Positions 46,642-54,506 of a stretch of DNA of 57,835 bases are shown here, one piece after another. The notes below the pieces were generated by a model. That model had not been told where the DNA came from. It worked only from the letters and a program-made list of their open reading frames with translations, and did not search any database. Numbering within the stretch: the stretch's first letter is position 1; each line of letters begins with the position of its first letter. The stretch lies in contig JADLEV010000071.1 of assembly GCA_020845935.1 (NCBI GenBank), positions 1 to 57,835 of the forward strand, given 5' to 3'. The position numbers were made by a program, and so were the translations under genes. The stretch is from Gammaproteobacteria bacterium (GTDB lineage: Bacteria > Pseudomonadota > Gammaproteobacteria > Ga0077536).

Positions 46642-48981
46642 ATGAATGCGCATGTTCAGAGGTGTCGGGCAGCGGTCCGGTCAGCAGGGTTTTGCCGTGG
46701 CGTGCGCGCCTTGTTCGGTGGCGTTGGAGCCGCCGCGCTCGTGGCCTGCGGCGGCAGCGGCTCGACTTCAAATCCGGCACCGGCGGCAACCACGGTGACT
46801 GCGGTGCCGCCGGTCACTCCGGTCGCTCCGGTCACTCCCATCCCGCCGTCACCACAACCGCGACCCTTGTTGCCGGCGAGCGCGCCGGCTGTGGTGCCCA
46901 CCGACGCTTCGCTCGAAGTCTCGTCGAACTGGGCGCTTGGCGATATCAAGGCGACCGCGGCTTGGCGCAGCGGCAGTGCCGGGCAGGGCGTTTTGATCGG
47001 CATTGTCGACAGCGGCGCCGACAGCACTCATCCGGAACTCGTTGGACGCGTATCGCCGGCATCGCAGGATCTGATCGACGAACGCAACCGCCTGTACGAC
47101 GCGAGCCGGACGCATGGCAGCATGATCGCTTCGGCGATCGCCGGCAATTTCAATTCCCAGTACACGGTCGGTATCGCGTTCGGTGCGACCGTGCTGGCAT
47201 TGCGCAGCGATGCGATCGATGGCGGCTATTACGATACCGAAACGGCAAACGCGATTGATTACGCGGTTGCGCAAGGCGCGCACGTCGTCAATATTTCGCT
47301 GGGCGGTTTCTCTTCCAGCAGCCTCTCGCTGCAAGCCGCACTGCGGCGTGCGACGGAGGCTGGCGTCATCATCGTCGTGTCCGCCGGGAACAACAGCAGC
47401 AGCGAGGTGAGCTATCCGGCTCGATACGCAGGCGATGCACGTTTCGGCGGCCTGATTCTGGCGGTCGGCGCCCATGGCCAAGCGCACGAACTGATGTCGT
47501 TTTCGAACCGCGCCGGTGAGACGTGGAACTACTTCCTCACCGCACCCGGGACGGAGGTTCCGGTGCCGGCGTTCGATAGCCCGGACTGTGCTCCGGCTCC
47601 ACTCTGCGTGGTTGCGGGCACGTCGATCACGGCGCCGCAGGTGACCGGTGCGATCGCGACGCTGCTGGCGGCCTTTCCGGCGTTGCCGCCGCGCGAGATC
47701 GTGAATCTGTTGCTGACGACGGCCGATGACATGGGCGAGGTGGGTACCGATCGCGTCTGGGGTCATGGTCGCCTGAACCTCGAACGCGCGTTCGCTCCGG
47801 TCGGGACGCTGTTGTTGCCGCTCGGTGCAAGCGAGATTCCGGCAGACACGACGCTCGGTGTTGCCGGCGCCGCCTTCGGCGATGCACTGACGCGGGACCC
47901 CGCGGCGTGGCAGGCCGTTGCCTTCGATGCGTTCGACCGCGCCTTCGTGGTCGACCTGAGTTCAGCCTGGCAGCCCGCGCCGCGCGTGCCGGCCCCGCTC
48001 GTTGTCGCGACCGCGGACATTCCGTCATTGACCGGCACGCGGGCGCCGACGACCCCGGCGACGATGCTGACCGCGGCGGGCTTCGCTGGTTATGAACGCG
48101 AATTGCCACAGGTCCGGCAAGACGTTGTCGCTTCGCGCATCAGCTTGCCTGTCGGTCCCGACCTCGACGTGACCATCGCGGCAAATAGGACGCCCGTGGC
48201 GCCGCTGACCCTGACCGAACCGCGCGGCCACTTCGGTGCGGGCGGCGCGAGTGCCGGAGTGGCACTGACCCGTTCGTTCGCGACCGGACGATTGACGATA
48301 TTTGCCGATGCGCTGGCGCCGGAGCCAAACCGCCTGTTCGGTGGCGCGACACGGCAGGCCTATGCGATGCAGTACCAACGCGATGTCGGTGCCTTCGCAA
48401 GCAGAGTCTCGATAGGTTACCTGCGCGAGCAGGGTGCGTTGCTCGGCCTCGATTGGTCGCCTGCTGTGGGAGAGCCGCCACGTGCCTCCTCGTCGTTCCT
48501 TGGCGCCGCCATGCGCTGGACCCCGCTGCCGGGCCTGAGCATCGCCGCCGCAGCCGAACTCGGTAGCACCTCGCCGCGGCTGTCGGGGTGGATCGACGTC
48601 GCCCAGCCGCTGTTGACCTCCGCGTTTGCCGCGGACTTGTCCTGGGCGGCAACGCCGCGCGCCGTGGGCCGCGCCGATCGCGCCGCGCTGGGTCATTGGT
48701 TCCTGACACTGCGCCAGCCGCTGCGAATCGAACGCGGCACTCTGGCGTTGACCCTGCCCGTGGCGACTATCCAAGGGCGCGCCGGCCTCGGTCAGATCAC
48801 GCGTACGCTGCAAGCGACCCCGAGTGGGCGCGAACTCGAATTCGGCATCGGCTATGAGCTGCGCACCGCCGCGCGTGTCGCGACACGGCTGGAGTTCCGC
48901 TTTGTCCAGGATCCTGGCCATGTGGCCGCGGCGTCCCTGGAGCGCGTCATCGAATTGCAGCTGCGCCTGCCGCTGCCATGA
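46642..48981 (+). CDS. subtilisin-like (S8) protease lipoprotein with barrel-like C-terminus
   Basis: Cell-envelope serine protease of about 779 residues. The N-terminus is a lipoprotein signal ending LVAC (Cys36), then a Thr/Pro/Val-rich linker (about 45-85). The S8 domain (about 95-410) has the full triad: Asp123 (GIVDSGAD), His158 (SRTHGSM) and Ser328 (AGTSITAPQV), plus Asn in SAGNNSSS. From about 520 to the end there are many short alternating strands ending in LQLRLPLP, like an autotransporter barrel but without the usual final Phe/Trp. Start uncertain: 46573, 46624 and 46642 are all in frame and none has a clear ribosome binding site. Confidence 0.9.
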   Translation: MNAHVQRCRAAVRSAGFCRGVRALFGGVGAAALVACGGSGSTSNPAPAATTVTAVPPVTPVAPVTPIPPSPQPRPLLPASAPAVVPTDASLEVSSNWALGDIKATAAWRSGSAGQGVLIGIVDSGADSTHPELVGRVSPASQDLIDERNRLYDASRTHGSMIASAIAGNFNSQYTVGIAFGATVLALRSDAIDGGYYDTETANAIDYAVAQGAHVVNISLGGFSSSSLSLQAALRRATEAGVIIVVSAGNNSSSEVSYPARYAGDARFGGLILAVGAHGQAHELMSFSNRAGETWNYFLTAPGTEVPVPAFDSPDCAPAPLCVVAGTSITAPQVTGAIATLLAAFPALPPREIVNLLLTTADDMGEVGTDRVWGHGRLNLERAFAPVGTLLLPLGASEIPADTTLGVAGAAFGDALTRDPAAWQAVAFDAFDRAFVVDLSSAWQPAPRVPAPLVVATADIPSLTGTRAPTTPATMLTAAGFAGYERELPQVRQDVVASRISLPVGPDLDVTIAANRTPVAPLTLTEPRGHFGAGGASAGVALTRSFATGRLTIFADALAPEPNRLFGGATRQAYAMQYQRDVGAFASRVSIGYLREQGALLGLDWSPAVGEPPRASSSFLGAAMRWTPLPGLSIAAAAELGSTSPRLSGWIDVAQPLLTSAFAADLSWAATPRAVGRADRAALGHWFLTLRQPLRIERGTLALTLPVATIQGRAGLGQITRTLQATPSGRELEFGIGYELRTAARVATRLEFRFVQDPGHVAAASLERVIELQLRLPLP

Positions 48982-49088
48982 ACCGCGGCGACCCTGGTCC
49001 GCGACAGAGCATCGCGCGCCTCCGTTTCCTTGCAACGGCCAACCGAGTCCGGGAGAATTCCGGCGGCCGCGTGTAGCGCGACCTTCCC

Positions 49089-49108
49089 GCGATCAACCGT
49101 TTGATCGC
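49089..49108. promoter_or_regulatory. dyad upstream of quinoprotein dehydrogenase gene
   Basis: Perfect inverted repeat GCGATCAA / TTGATCGC with a 4-base loop CCGT, 31 bases before the start codon. It could be an operator or a leader hairpin. No consensus promoter pair could be fixed around it. Confidence 0.4.
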
Positions 49109-49139
49109 AATAAATTCCAGAACTCGAGGGAGGCATCAC

Positions 49140-51338
49140 ATGTTGATTCGCACCCGTACCTGGGGCCTGTCCGCTCTGTTGTCGCTGTCGCTGTTTGGTT
49201 GTGGCGGCTCGGATCAGCCAGCCTCGGATTCCGCATCGTCGCCGCCACCGCAGGCCACCGTGCCAACCAAGGCCGCGGTAGCCGCGGCACGAGTCGATGG
49301 CGAGCGCATTCGCAATGCCGCGTCCGAGCCAAGCCAATGGCTGACCTATGGCAACACCTACGATGAGCAGCGCTTCAGCCGTCTCTCGCAAATCAACGCC
49401 GGCAACGTCAAGCAGCTTGGGCTCGCCTGGTTCGCCGACTACGACACCAACCTGCAGCAGACCGGCACGCCGCTGTTCATCGATGGCGTGCTCTATGTCT
49501 CGACTGCCTGGAGCAAGGTCTACGCGTTCGACGCCAAGACCGGCAAGCAACTCTGGCAATTCGATCCCAAGGTGCCGGGCGAATGGGCAGTCAAGGTCTG
49601 TTGCGGTCTGGTCAATCGCGGCATCGCCGCGTGGAACGGCAGGATCTACGTCGGCACGCTGGATGCGCGGTTGATTGCCATCGATGCGGCGACCGGCAAA
49701 CAAGCCTGGTCCACGCTGACCTTCGACGAAACGAAAAAGGACTCGGCGCTGTATCGCTATTCGATCACGATGGCGCCGCGCGTCGTTAAGGGCAAGGTGA
49801 TCATCGGCAACTCCGGCAGCGAGTATGGCGTGCGCGGCTATGTCAGCGCCTACGATGCGGAAACGGGCGCGCTTGCCTGGCGCTTCTACACCGTCCCAGG
49901 CAATCCGGCCGATGGCTTCGAGAACGAAGCGATGGAGAAGGCGGCGGCGAGCTGGAGTGGTGAGTGGTGGCTGGTTGGCGGCGGCGGCACCGTCTGGGAT
50001 AGCGCGGTCTACGACACGGTCAACGATCTGGTGATCTTCGGCACCGGCAACGGCACGCCGTGGAATCAGCGGGTGCGCGATCCCTCGGGTGGCGACAACC
50101 TGTATCTGGCATCGATCGTCGCGGTCAAGGCCGATACCGGCGAGTACGTCTGGCACTATCAGACGACACCGGGCGATACCTGGGACTATGACGCGACCAG
50201 CCCGTTGCTGCTGCTCGATCTGACGCTGGAAGGGGAACCACGCCGCGTCGTGGTGCAGCCGAGCAAGAACGGTTTCCTGTATCTGCTCGATGCCGCGAAC
50301 GGCACGCTGTTGCACGCACAGGCGTTCACCGAGGTGAACTGGGCCGATGGCATCGACATGGCGACCGGGCGGCCGCGGGTCAAGCCGGAGTCGCGCTACC
50401 TGGAGGCGCCGTTCAATCTGCGGCCGGGCGTGCAGGGCGGCCATGGCTGGCATGCCAATGCCTACAGCCCCGACACCGGGCTGGTCTACATCCCGACTCA
50501 GGATGCCTGGTTCCCGATGGTCAACGATCCGAACTACAAGCAGAGCTCGGTCGGCTACAACCTCGGCATCGATTTCGGCGCGCAAACGACCTACTACCAG
50601 GAGCACCCGGAAGCACCGAGCGGTTTCATCGGTTATCTGCAAGCATGGGATCCGGTCAGCAAGAACCAGGTCTGGCGCACCGAGATCAATCAGGGACCGA
50701 CCGGTGCGGCGATGGCAACTGCGGGCGGCCTGGTGTTCCAGGGCGGTGGCACGGCGAACGAATTACGTGCGTTCGACGCCAAGACCGGCGAGAAGCTGTG
50801 GAGCTACCCCACGCAAACGGCGGTGCTGTCGGGGCCAATCAGCTTCGAGATCGATGGCCAGCAATACATCGCCGCCAGTGTTGGCGGCAATCAGGCCGCC
50901 GGCTACTACGCACCAAACCATTCGCGGATGCTGGTGTTCGGCTTGAACGGCACCGCGACGCTGCCGCCGGTGACTGCCTACACGCCGCCACCGCTGAACC
51001 CGCCGCCGGCGACCGCGAGTGCGGAACTGGTCGCCGAGGGACGCGGACATTACAGCAAGTACTGCGCCGCGTGCCACGGTGAGAACGGTCAGACGCGTGG
51101 CGCCACGTTCCCGAACCTGATGCTGTCGCTACGGCTCGTGTCGCCGGAAGCGTTCGACAGCGTCGTGTTGCAGGGCACGCTCGTGGAGCGCGGCATGGCT
51201 TCCTTCAGCGATGTGCTGACGCCGGCCCAGTCCGATGCGATCCGCGCGTTCGTCATCGCCCGCGCCAACGAAGTCAAGAATGCGATGCCGGCACCGGCGG
51301 CTGAGCCGCCGCGCCGCGCCGAACAGGCGCACGAGTAG
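49140..51338 (+). CDS. PQQ-dependent alcohol dehydrogenase with C-terminal haem c domain
   Basis: Exported quinohaemoprotein of 732 residues that oxidises alcohols using PQQ. Signal peptide with a possible lipobox (LSLFGC, Cys21). The eight-bladed propeller has the vicinal disulfide Cys154-Cys155 (VKVCCGL), metal ligand Glu228 (NSGSEYG), catalytic Asp349 in TWDYD and Trp-docking repeats (DAKTGKQLWQF). Asp351, two residues after the catalytic Asp, is the extra ligand seen in lanthanide-type enzymes. A Pro-rich linker leads to cytochrome c: CAACH at 642-646 and Met686 as likely axial ligand. Start 49140 follows GGGAGG. No PQQ synthesis or partner cytochrome genes nearby. Confidence 0.95.
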   Translation: MLIRTRTWGLSALLSLSLFGCGGSDQPASDSASSPPPQATVPTKAAVAAARVDGERIRNAASEPSQWLTYGNTYDEQRFSRLSQINAGNVKQLGLAWFADYDTNLQQTGTPLFIDGVLYVSTAWSKVYAFDAKTGKQLWQFDPKVPGEWAVKVCCGLVNRGIAAWNGRIYVGTLDARLIAIDAATGKQAWSTLTFDETKKDSALYRYSITMAPRVVKGKVIIGNSGSEYGVRGYVSAYDAETGALAWRFYTVPGNPADGFENEAMEKAAASWSGEWWLVGGGGTVWDSAVYDTVNDLVIFGTGNGTPWNQRVRDPSGGDNLYLASIVAVKADTGEYVWHYQTTPGDTWDYDATSPLLLLDLTLEGEPRRVVVQPSKNGFLYLLDAANGTLLHAQAFTEVNWADGIDMATGRPRVKPESRYLEAPFNLRPGVQGGHGWHANAYSPDTGLVYIPTQDAWFPMVNDPNYKQSSVGYNLGIDFGAQTTYYQEHPEAPSGFIGYLQAWDPVSKNQVWRTEINQGPTGAAMATAGGLVFQGGGTANELRAFDAKTGEKLWSYPTQTAVLSGPISFEIDGQQYIAASVGGNQAAGYYAPNHSRMLVFGLNGTATLPPVTAYTPPPLNPPPATASAELVAEGRGHYSKYCAACHGENGQTRGATFPNLMLSLRLVSPEAFDSVVLQGTLVERGMASFSDVLTPAQSDAIRAFVIARANEVKNAMPAPAAEPPRRAEQAHE

Positions 51339-51343
51339 CGGGC

Positions 51344-51526
51344 CTAATCCCGCCGCGGTTTCTTCCGCGGCGGGACGGCACGGCCACGTCGCACCAAAGC
51401 GTCGCGCAACAGGTACTCGATCTGACCATTGACGCTGCGCAACTCCTGCGCGGCGAGCGCTTCAATCTCGGTCCAGAGGTCCGGGTCGATGCGCAGCAGA
51501 TACGATTTCTTGTCCGGGCTGGCCAC
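51344..51526 (-). CDS. Arc-type ribbon-helix-helix protein
   Basis: DNA-binding protein of 60 residues. The N-terminal strand [20 protein letters not shown] leads into helices with [17 protein letters not shown], the usual Arc-like ribbon-helix-helix, and a basic tail PPRKKPRRD. Such proteins dimerise and bind palindromes. It lies 43 bases after the SPFH gene on the same strand and is likely co-transcribed. The pairing suggests it may control that unit through the palindrome at 52495-52521, which is inference. It is not paired with a toxin gene. The last codons overlap a terminator-like palindrome (51349-51374). Confidence 0.87.
   Translation of the reverse strand: MASPDKKSYLLRIDPDLWTEIEALAAQELRSVNGQIEYLLRDALVRRGRAVPPRKKPRRD
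51349..51374. terminator. GC-rich stem-loop at convergent gene ends
   Basis: CCCGCCGCGG and its complement around TTTCTT, perfect 10-base arms. It lies just past the dehydrogenase stop and inside the 3' end of the ribbon-helix-helix gene (its stop is at 51344), so it can serve the dehydrogenase transcript. Confidence 0.55.
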
Positions 51527-51569
51527 GATGCTTCGTTACGTTCGCTGATCGACGGTTCGGTCAATACCT

Positions 51570-52469
51570 TCAGGTGTACAGCGTTCCAGTATTGATCACC
51601 GGCTGGGCTTCCGATTCGGAACACAATACCACCAGCAGATTCGACACCATCGCCGCGCGACGCTCGTCGTCGAGGTGGACGATGTTGCGCTCACCCAGGC
51701 CCGTCAGGGCCATCTCGACCATGCTGACCGCGCCGTGCACGATCTTGCTGCGCGCCGCGATGATTGCTTCGGCCTGTTGCCGGCGCAGCATCACCTGTGC
51801 GATCTCGGGCGCGTAGGCAAGGTGGGTCAGCTTTGCGTCCTCGACGACGATGCCCGCCTGCTCGAAGCGCTCGTGCAGTTCCTTGGCGAGTGATGCCGCG
51901 ACCTTGTCCTGGCCGGCGCGCAAGGTCGTTTCCCCGGGTGCCAGGTCCTCACCTTCGTCGTAGGCATAGCTCGACGCCAGATGCCGGACCGCGGCTTCGG
52001 CCTGCACCGAGACGTACTGCCCGTAATCCTCGACATCGAAGCTGGCCTGCGCCGTGTCGCGCACCCGCCAGACGATCGCGGCCGCGACCTCGATCGGATT
52101 GCCGCGCTTGTCGTTGACCTTGAGCCGCTCGCTCGCGAGGTTGTGCGCGCGCAGACTGATTTTCTGCTTGCGGTAGAACGGATTGGCCCAGCGCAGGCCC
52201 GACTCGCGGTCGGTGCCCTTGTAGCGGCCGAACAGCAGCAGATTCGCCGCCTCGTTCGGTTGCAGCATGTAAATGCCAATGAACATCAGTGCACCGGCAA
52301 TGAACAGCAACACCGCGACGAGAATGAACCAAGGTTGGTGCTGCGCCGCTGCCAGAACGAACGAGCCAAAGCCGCCGAGGACCAGGACGATGCCCGTGGC
52401 AAATCCCAGGTACCCGCTCATCGTGTCGCGTTGGACCTCGTGGTTGTTGGTGGTCGCTTGCATCGTCAT
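51570..52469 (-). CDS. SPFH domain (band 7/stomatin-like) membrane protein
   Basis: Inner-membrane scaffold-type protein of 299 residues. Two TM segments lie near the start ([20 protein letters not shown] and [20 protein letters not shown]), followed by an SPFH domain ([39 protein letters not shown]) and a helical tail with [17 protein letters not shown] and the end INTGTLYT. It lacks the NfeD partner found with true stomatins. Start 52469 chosen among GTG 52472, ATG 52469 and ATG 52463; AGAAGGGAGAAG lies upstream. It heads a two-gene unit with the ribbon-helix-helix gene and has an AT-rich palindromic control region. Confidence 0.93.
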   Translation of the reverse strand: MTMQATTNNHEVQRDTMSGYLGFATGIVLVLGGFGSFVLAAAQHQPWFILVAVLLFIAGALMFIGIYMLQPNEAANLLLFGRYKGTDRESGLRWANPFYRKQKISLRAHNLASERLKVNDKRGNPIEVAAAIVWRVRDTAQASFDVEDYGQYVSVQAEAAVRHLASSYAYDEGEDLAPGETTLRAGQDKVAASLAKELHERFEQAGIVVEDAKLTHLAYAPEIAQVMLRRQQAEAIIAARSKIVHGAVSMVEMALTGLGERNIVHLDDERRAAMVSNLLVVLCSESEAQPVINTGTLYT

Positions 52470-52494
52470 CACGGCTTCTCCCTTCTGTGTAGAA

Positions 52495-52521
52495 GTGATC
52501 TTATTGTGATATCACTATGAT
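52495..52521. promoter_or_regulatory. operator-like palindrome in divergent AT-rich control region
   Basis: GTGATATCAC at 52506-52515 is a perfect palindrome; extended to 52501-52520 the arms match at 8 of 10 positions. A third GTGAT half-site is at 52495-52499. TATGAT at 52516-52521 is a good plus-strand -10, and TAAGAT a possible minus-strand -10 for the SPFH gene. The AT content is far above the surroundings. Confidence 0.55.
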
Positions 52522-52752
52522 AAATATCCGAGAGGCTGTCAAGGCCGTGAATCCATGCGTCAGGTGCTTTGACGCGGATCAGGGACAAGTCGCTGGTGCA
52601 GCGCGAGACTTCCAATGCGAGATACGATTACCGCGAGTGGTACCTGGGCGCACGGGCTGCCAGGTGCAAGGCTGGCGAAGCGCAGCTGGAAAGGCAGAGC
52701 TTCCGTGCCTCCGACCTGCTTCGTCATCTGTCATCGTAGCGAGGAGAAACCT

Positions 52753-53229
52753 ATGCGAAGGAATCAGACCAGAGCCGCGGCGCAAGGCATGTCGCCGGAG
52801 CGGCGCAACGAAATGATTGCGGTTGCGGCGTATTACCGCGCCGAGCGGCGAGGCTTCGCCGAGAGCGATCCCGTCTCGGATTGGCTGGCAGCCGAATCGG
52901 AGATCGATCAGCTGCTGCAAACCGGCATGGAGCGACCCCGGGCCGATACCGCGCACGAATTCTTGCACCGGCTGGAAATGCAGGTCGGCGAATGGGATCG
53001 AAGGTTCGACGAACTGAAAGCGGAGGCGAAGAGCCTCAAGGCCAAGGCGCGCACCGAGTACAACAACGATCTGAAGGCGCTGCAGGCGCGTCGTGCGGCG
53101 CTGGGTGAGACGTTGCACGACCTCGGCAAGCGATCGGGTGATGCCTTCGATGAGCTGCGCCAGGGAGCGGAACGTGCCTGGACCGAATTGCGCGAAGCGA
53201 TGGAACAACTCGCCGGCCGATTCCGCTGA
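52753..53229 (+). CDS. DUF2934 domain protein with C-terminal coiled coil
   Basis: Protein of 158 residues. Residues 18-55 match DUF2934: PERRNEMIAVAAYYRAERRG, then SDWLAAESEIDQLL. From about 75 on the chain is a long charged helix (ELKAEAKSLKAKARTEYNND, ALQARRAALGETLHDL, ERAWTELREAMEQL) that should form a coiled coil, as in small stress-related proteins of other proteobacteria. No signal peptide; probably cytoplasmic. Function unknown. Start 52753 follows GAGGAG with 7 bases spacing, which decides it over the longer frame from 52615. Transcribed divergently from the SPFH gene, with a long leader of about 230 bases if TATGAT at 52516 is its -10. Confidence 0.85.
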   Translation: MRRNQTRAAAQGMSPERRNEMIAVAAYYRAERRGFAESDPVSDWLAAESEIDQLLQTGMERPRADTAHEFLHRLEMQVGEWDRRFDELKAEAKSLKAKARTEYNNDLKALQARRAALGETLHDLGKRSGDAFDELRQGAERAWTELREAMEQLAGRFR

Positions 53230-53590
53230 CTGATACGGCTCTGAACAAGGCCCGCGGATTAGTTCAGAGCTTTCCTGATCAGCATCGATGTTTGCGCAGG
53301 TATAGCCAGCGTTGGTGCTTGTTTCGCCGATTTTCATACCTCGATAAAGCCGCCAACACCCCGGATTACGGATGAGTACGGCGCGGCCGTCGTCGGTCCT
53401 GACGAGGCCATCAAAACGGTCGTTGCCCCCAGCACTACCAGCGCGGTCACGCCGCAGAGTCCCGGAGCCGCCGTGCCGCCGCACATACACCTCACCCTTC
53501 CGCATCCAGCGGCCATGGCAAACCGGCCCTTTTCGGTTGTCGTCGGTTCCGCCTTAAGATGGGGACAACCACGGTGGAGGGTTCGCGGAG
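53230..53590. other. 361-base intergenic region
   Basis: Apart from the stem-loop at 53238-53273, I see no supported gene or RNA. Open frames on both strands (for example 53334-53606 minus and 53372-53557 plus) show no family and no ribosome binding site. GGAGGG at 53577-53582 serves the next gene. Confidence 0.6.
53238..53273 (+). terminator. stem-loop terminator candidate after DUF2934 gene
   Basis: Perfect 9-base arms GCTCTGAAC / GTTCAGAGC with a 15-base loop, followed by TTT. It starts 9 bases after the stop codon. The T-run is short, so termination may be partial. Confidence 0.5.
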
Positions 53591-54454
53591 ATGTTCGACG
53601 GGACATTCAACGCCGCTGCGAGGCGACGAACCGGTGCGTTGGTAGTGCTCGCTCTGGGTTTCGCGCTGGCGGCGCCGGCCAAAGCCGACGAGGTACCGCG
53701 GTCCTGGCGGGAGTATCCGGGATTCGAGTGGGACTACGGCGCCGACCTGCCGTCCGATTACCAGACCTCAGCCGAGTTCGTCGTCGGTCGTTTGATGTAC
53801 CCCGATGGCGGTTCGCGTCATTGTCCGTTCGGTCGCGGTGGTGATTGGCGGCGGGGTGGTACCGCGTGGGCAGTCGATTATCCGCGGGGCGATCGGACCT
53901 TCGCGCAACTGCTGCGGCGGTTGAGTTCAGTCGATGCTCGCGCGGTCGAACAGCCGGTAAACCTCGATGACGGCGATGATGTATTCAATTGGCCCTTCCT
54001 GCTGGTCGGGCTGCCGGGCTGCTGGCAACTGACCGATGGTCAGGTACAGAAATTGCGCGAGTATCTGCTGCGCGGCGGCTTCCTCGTCTGCGACAGCTTC
54101 TACGGCAGCTATGAGTGGGCGGGATTCGAAAGGGGTATGCGCCGGATCTTTCCGGATCGGGCAATCGTCGATATTCCAGACGATCATCCGATCTTTCATG
54201 TCGTCTACGATTTGACCGAGCGGCCGCAGGTGCCGACTTGGCAGCACCTGCCGCTTGGATTTCGTGACGACGGCATGGAGCCCCGCTGGCGCGGCGTGCT
54301 CGATGACGACGGCCGAATCCTGGTGATGGTTGCATTCAACAACGATCTGGGCGATGGCTGGCAACGCGCCGACGAGCCGGCTTACCCTCAGGACCGCGCC
54401 AATCTGGCAATTCGTCTGGGCCTGAATTTCGCGGTCTATGCACTGACACACTGA
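53591..54454 (+). CDS. DUF4159 domain exported protein
   Basis: Exported protein of 287 residues. Signal peptide with RRRTGALVVLALGFALAAPAKA, predicted cleavage after AKA (about residue 32). The DUF4159 domain covers most of the rest: FVVGRLMYPDGG, WAVDYPRGDRTFAQLLRRLS, WPFLLVGLPGCWQLTDGQVQ, LREYLLRGGFLVCDSFYG and IPDDHPIFHVVYDL, ending with RANLAIRLGLNFAVYALTH. This family has a glutamine amidotransferase-like fold and occurs beside MoxR/von Willebrand gene clusters; none is here, so it is an orphan. Start 53591 with GGAGGG 8 bases upstream. Convergent with malQ. Confidence 0.88.
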   Translation: MFDGTFNAAARRRTGALVVLALGFALAAPAKADEVPRSWREYPGFEWDYGADLPSDYQTSAEFVVGRLMYPDGGSRHCPFGRGGDWRRGGTAWAVDYPRGDRTFAQLLRRLSSVDARAVEQPVNLDDGDDVFNWPFLLVGLPGCWQLTDGQVQKLREYLLRGGFLVCDSFYGSYEWAGFERGMRRIFPDRAIVDIPDDHPIFHVVYDLTERPQVPTWQHLPLGFRDDGMEPRWRGVLDDDGRILVMVAFNNDLGDGWQRADEPAYPQDRANLAIRLGLNFAVYALTH

Positions 54455-54506
54455 CGGCGACGCCGGGAATGCCGCGTCCTTGGCAAAGACCTCGGCCAGC
54501 CACTGC

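Noticed and set aside
51344-51526. Antitoxin of a toxin-antitoxin pair
   Set aside because: No toxin-like gene is adjacent; its partner on the same strand is an SPFH membrane protein and the other neighbour is a convergent dehydrogenase.
53334-53606. Minus-strand frame of 90 codons with one hydrophobic stretch
   Set aside because: No ribosome binding site, no family, odd Arg/Cys-rich start and overlap with the DUF4159 gene start; more likely non-coding.
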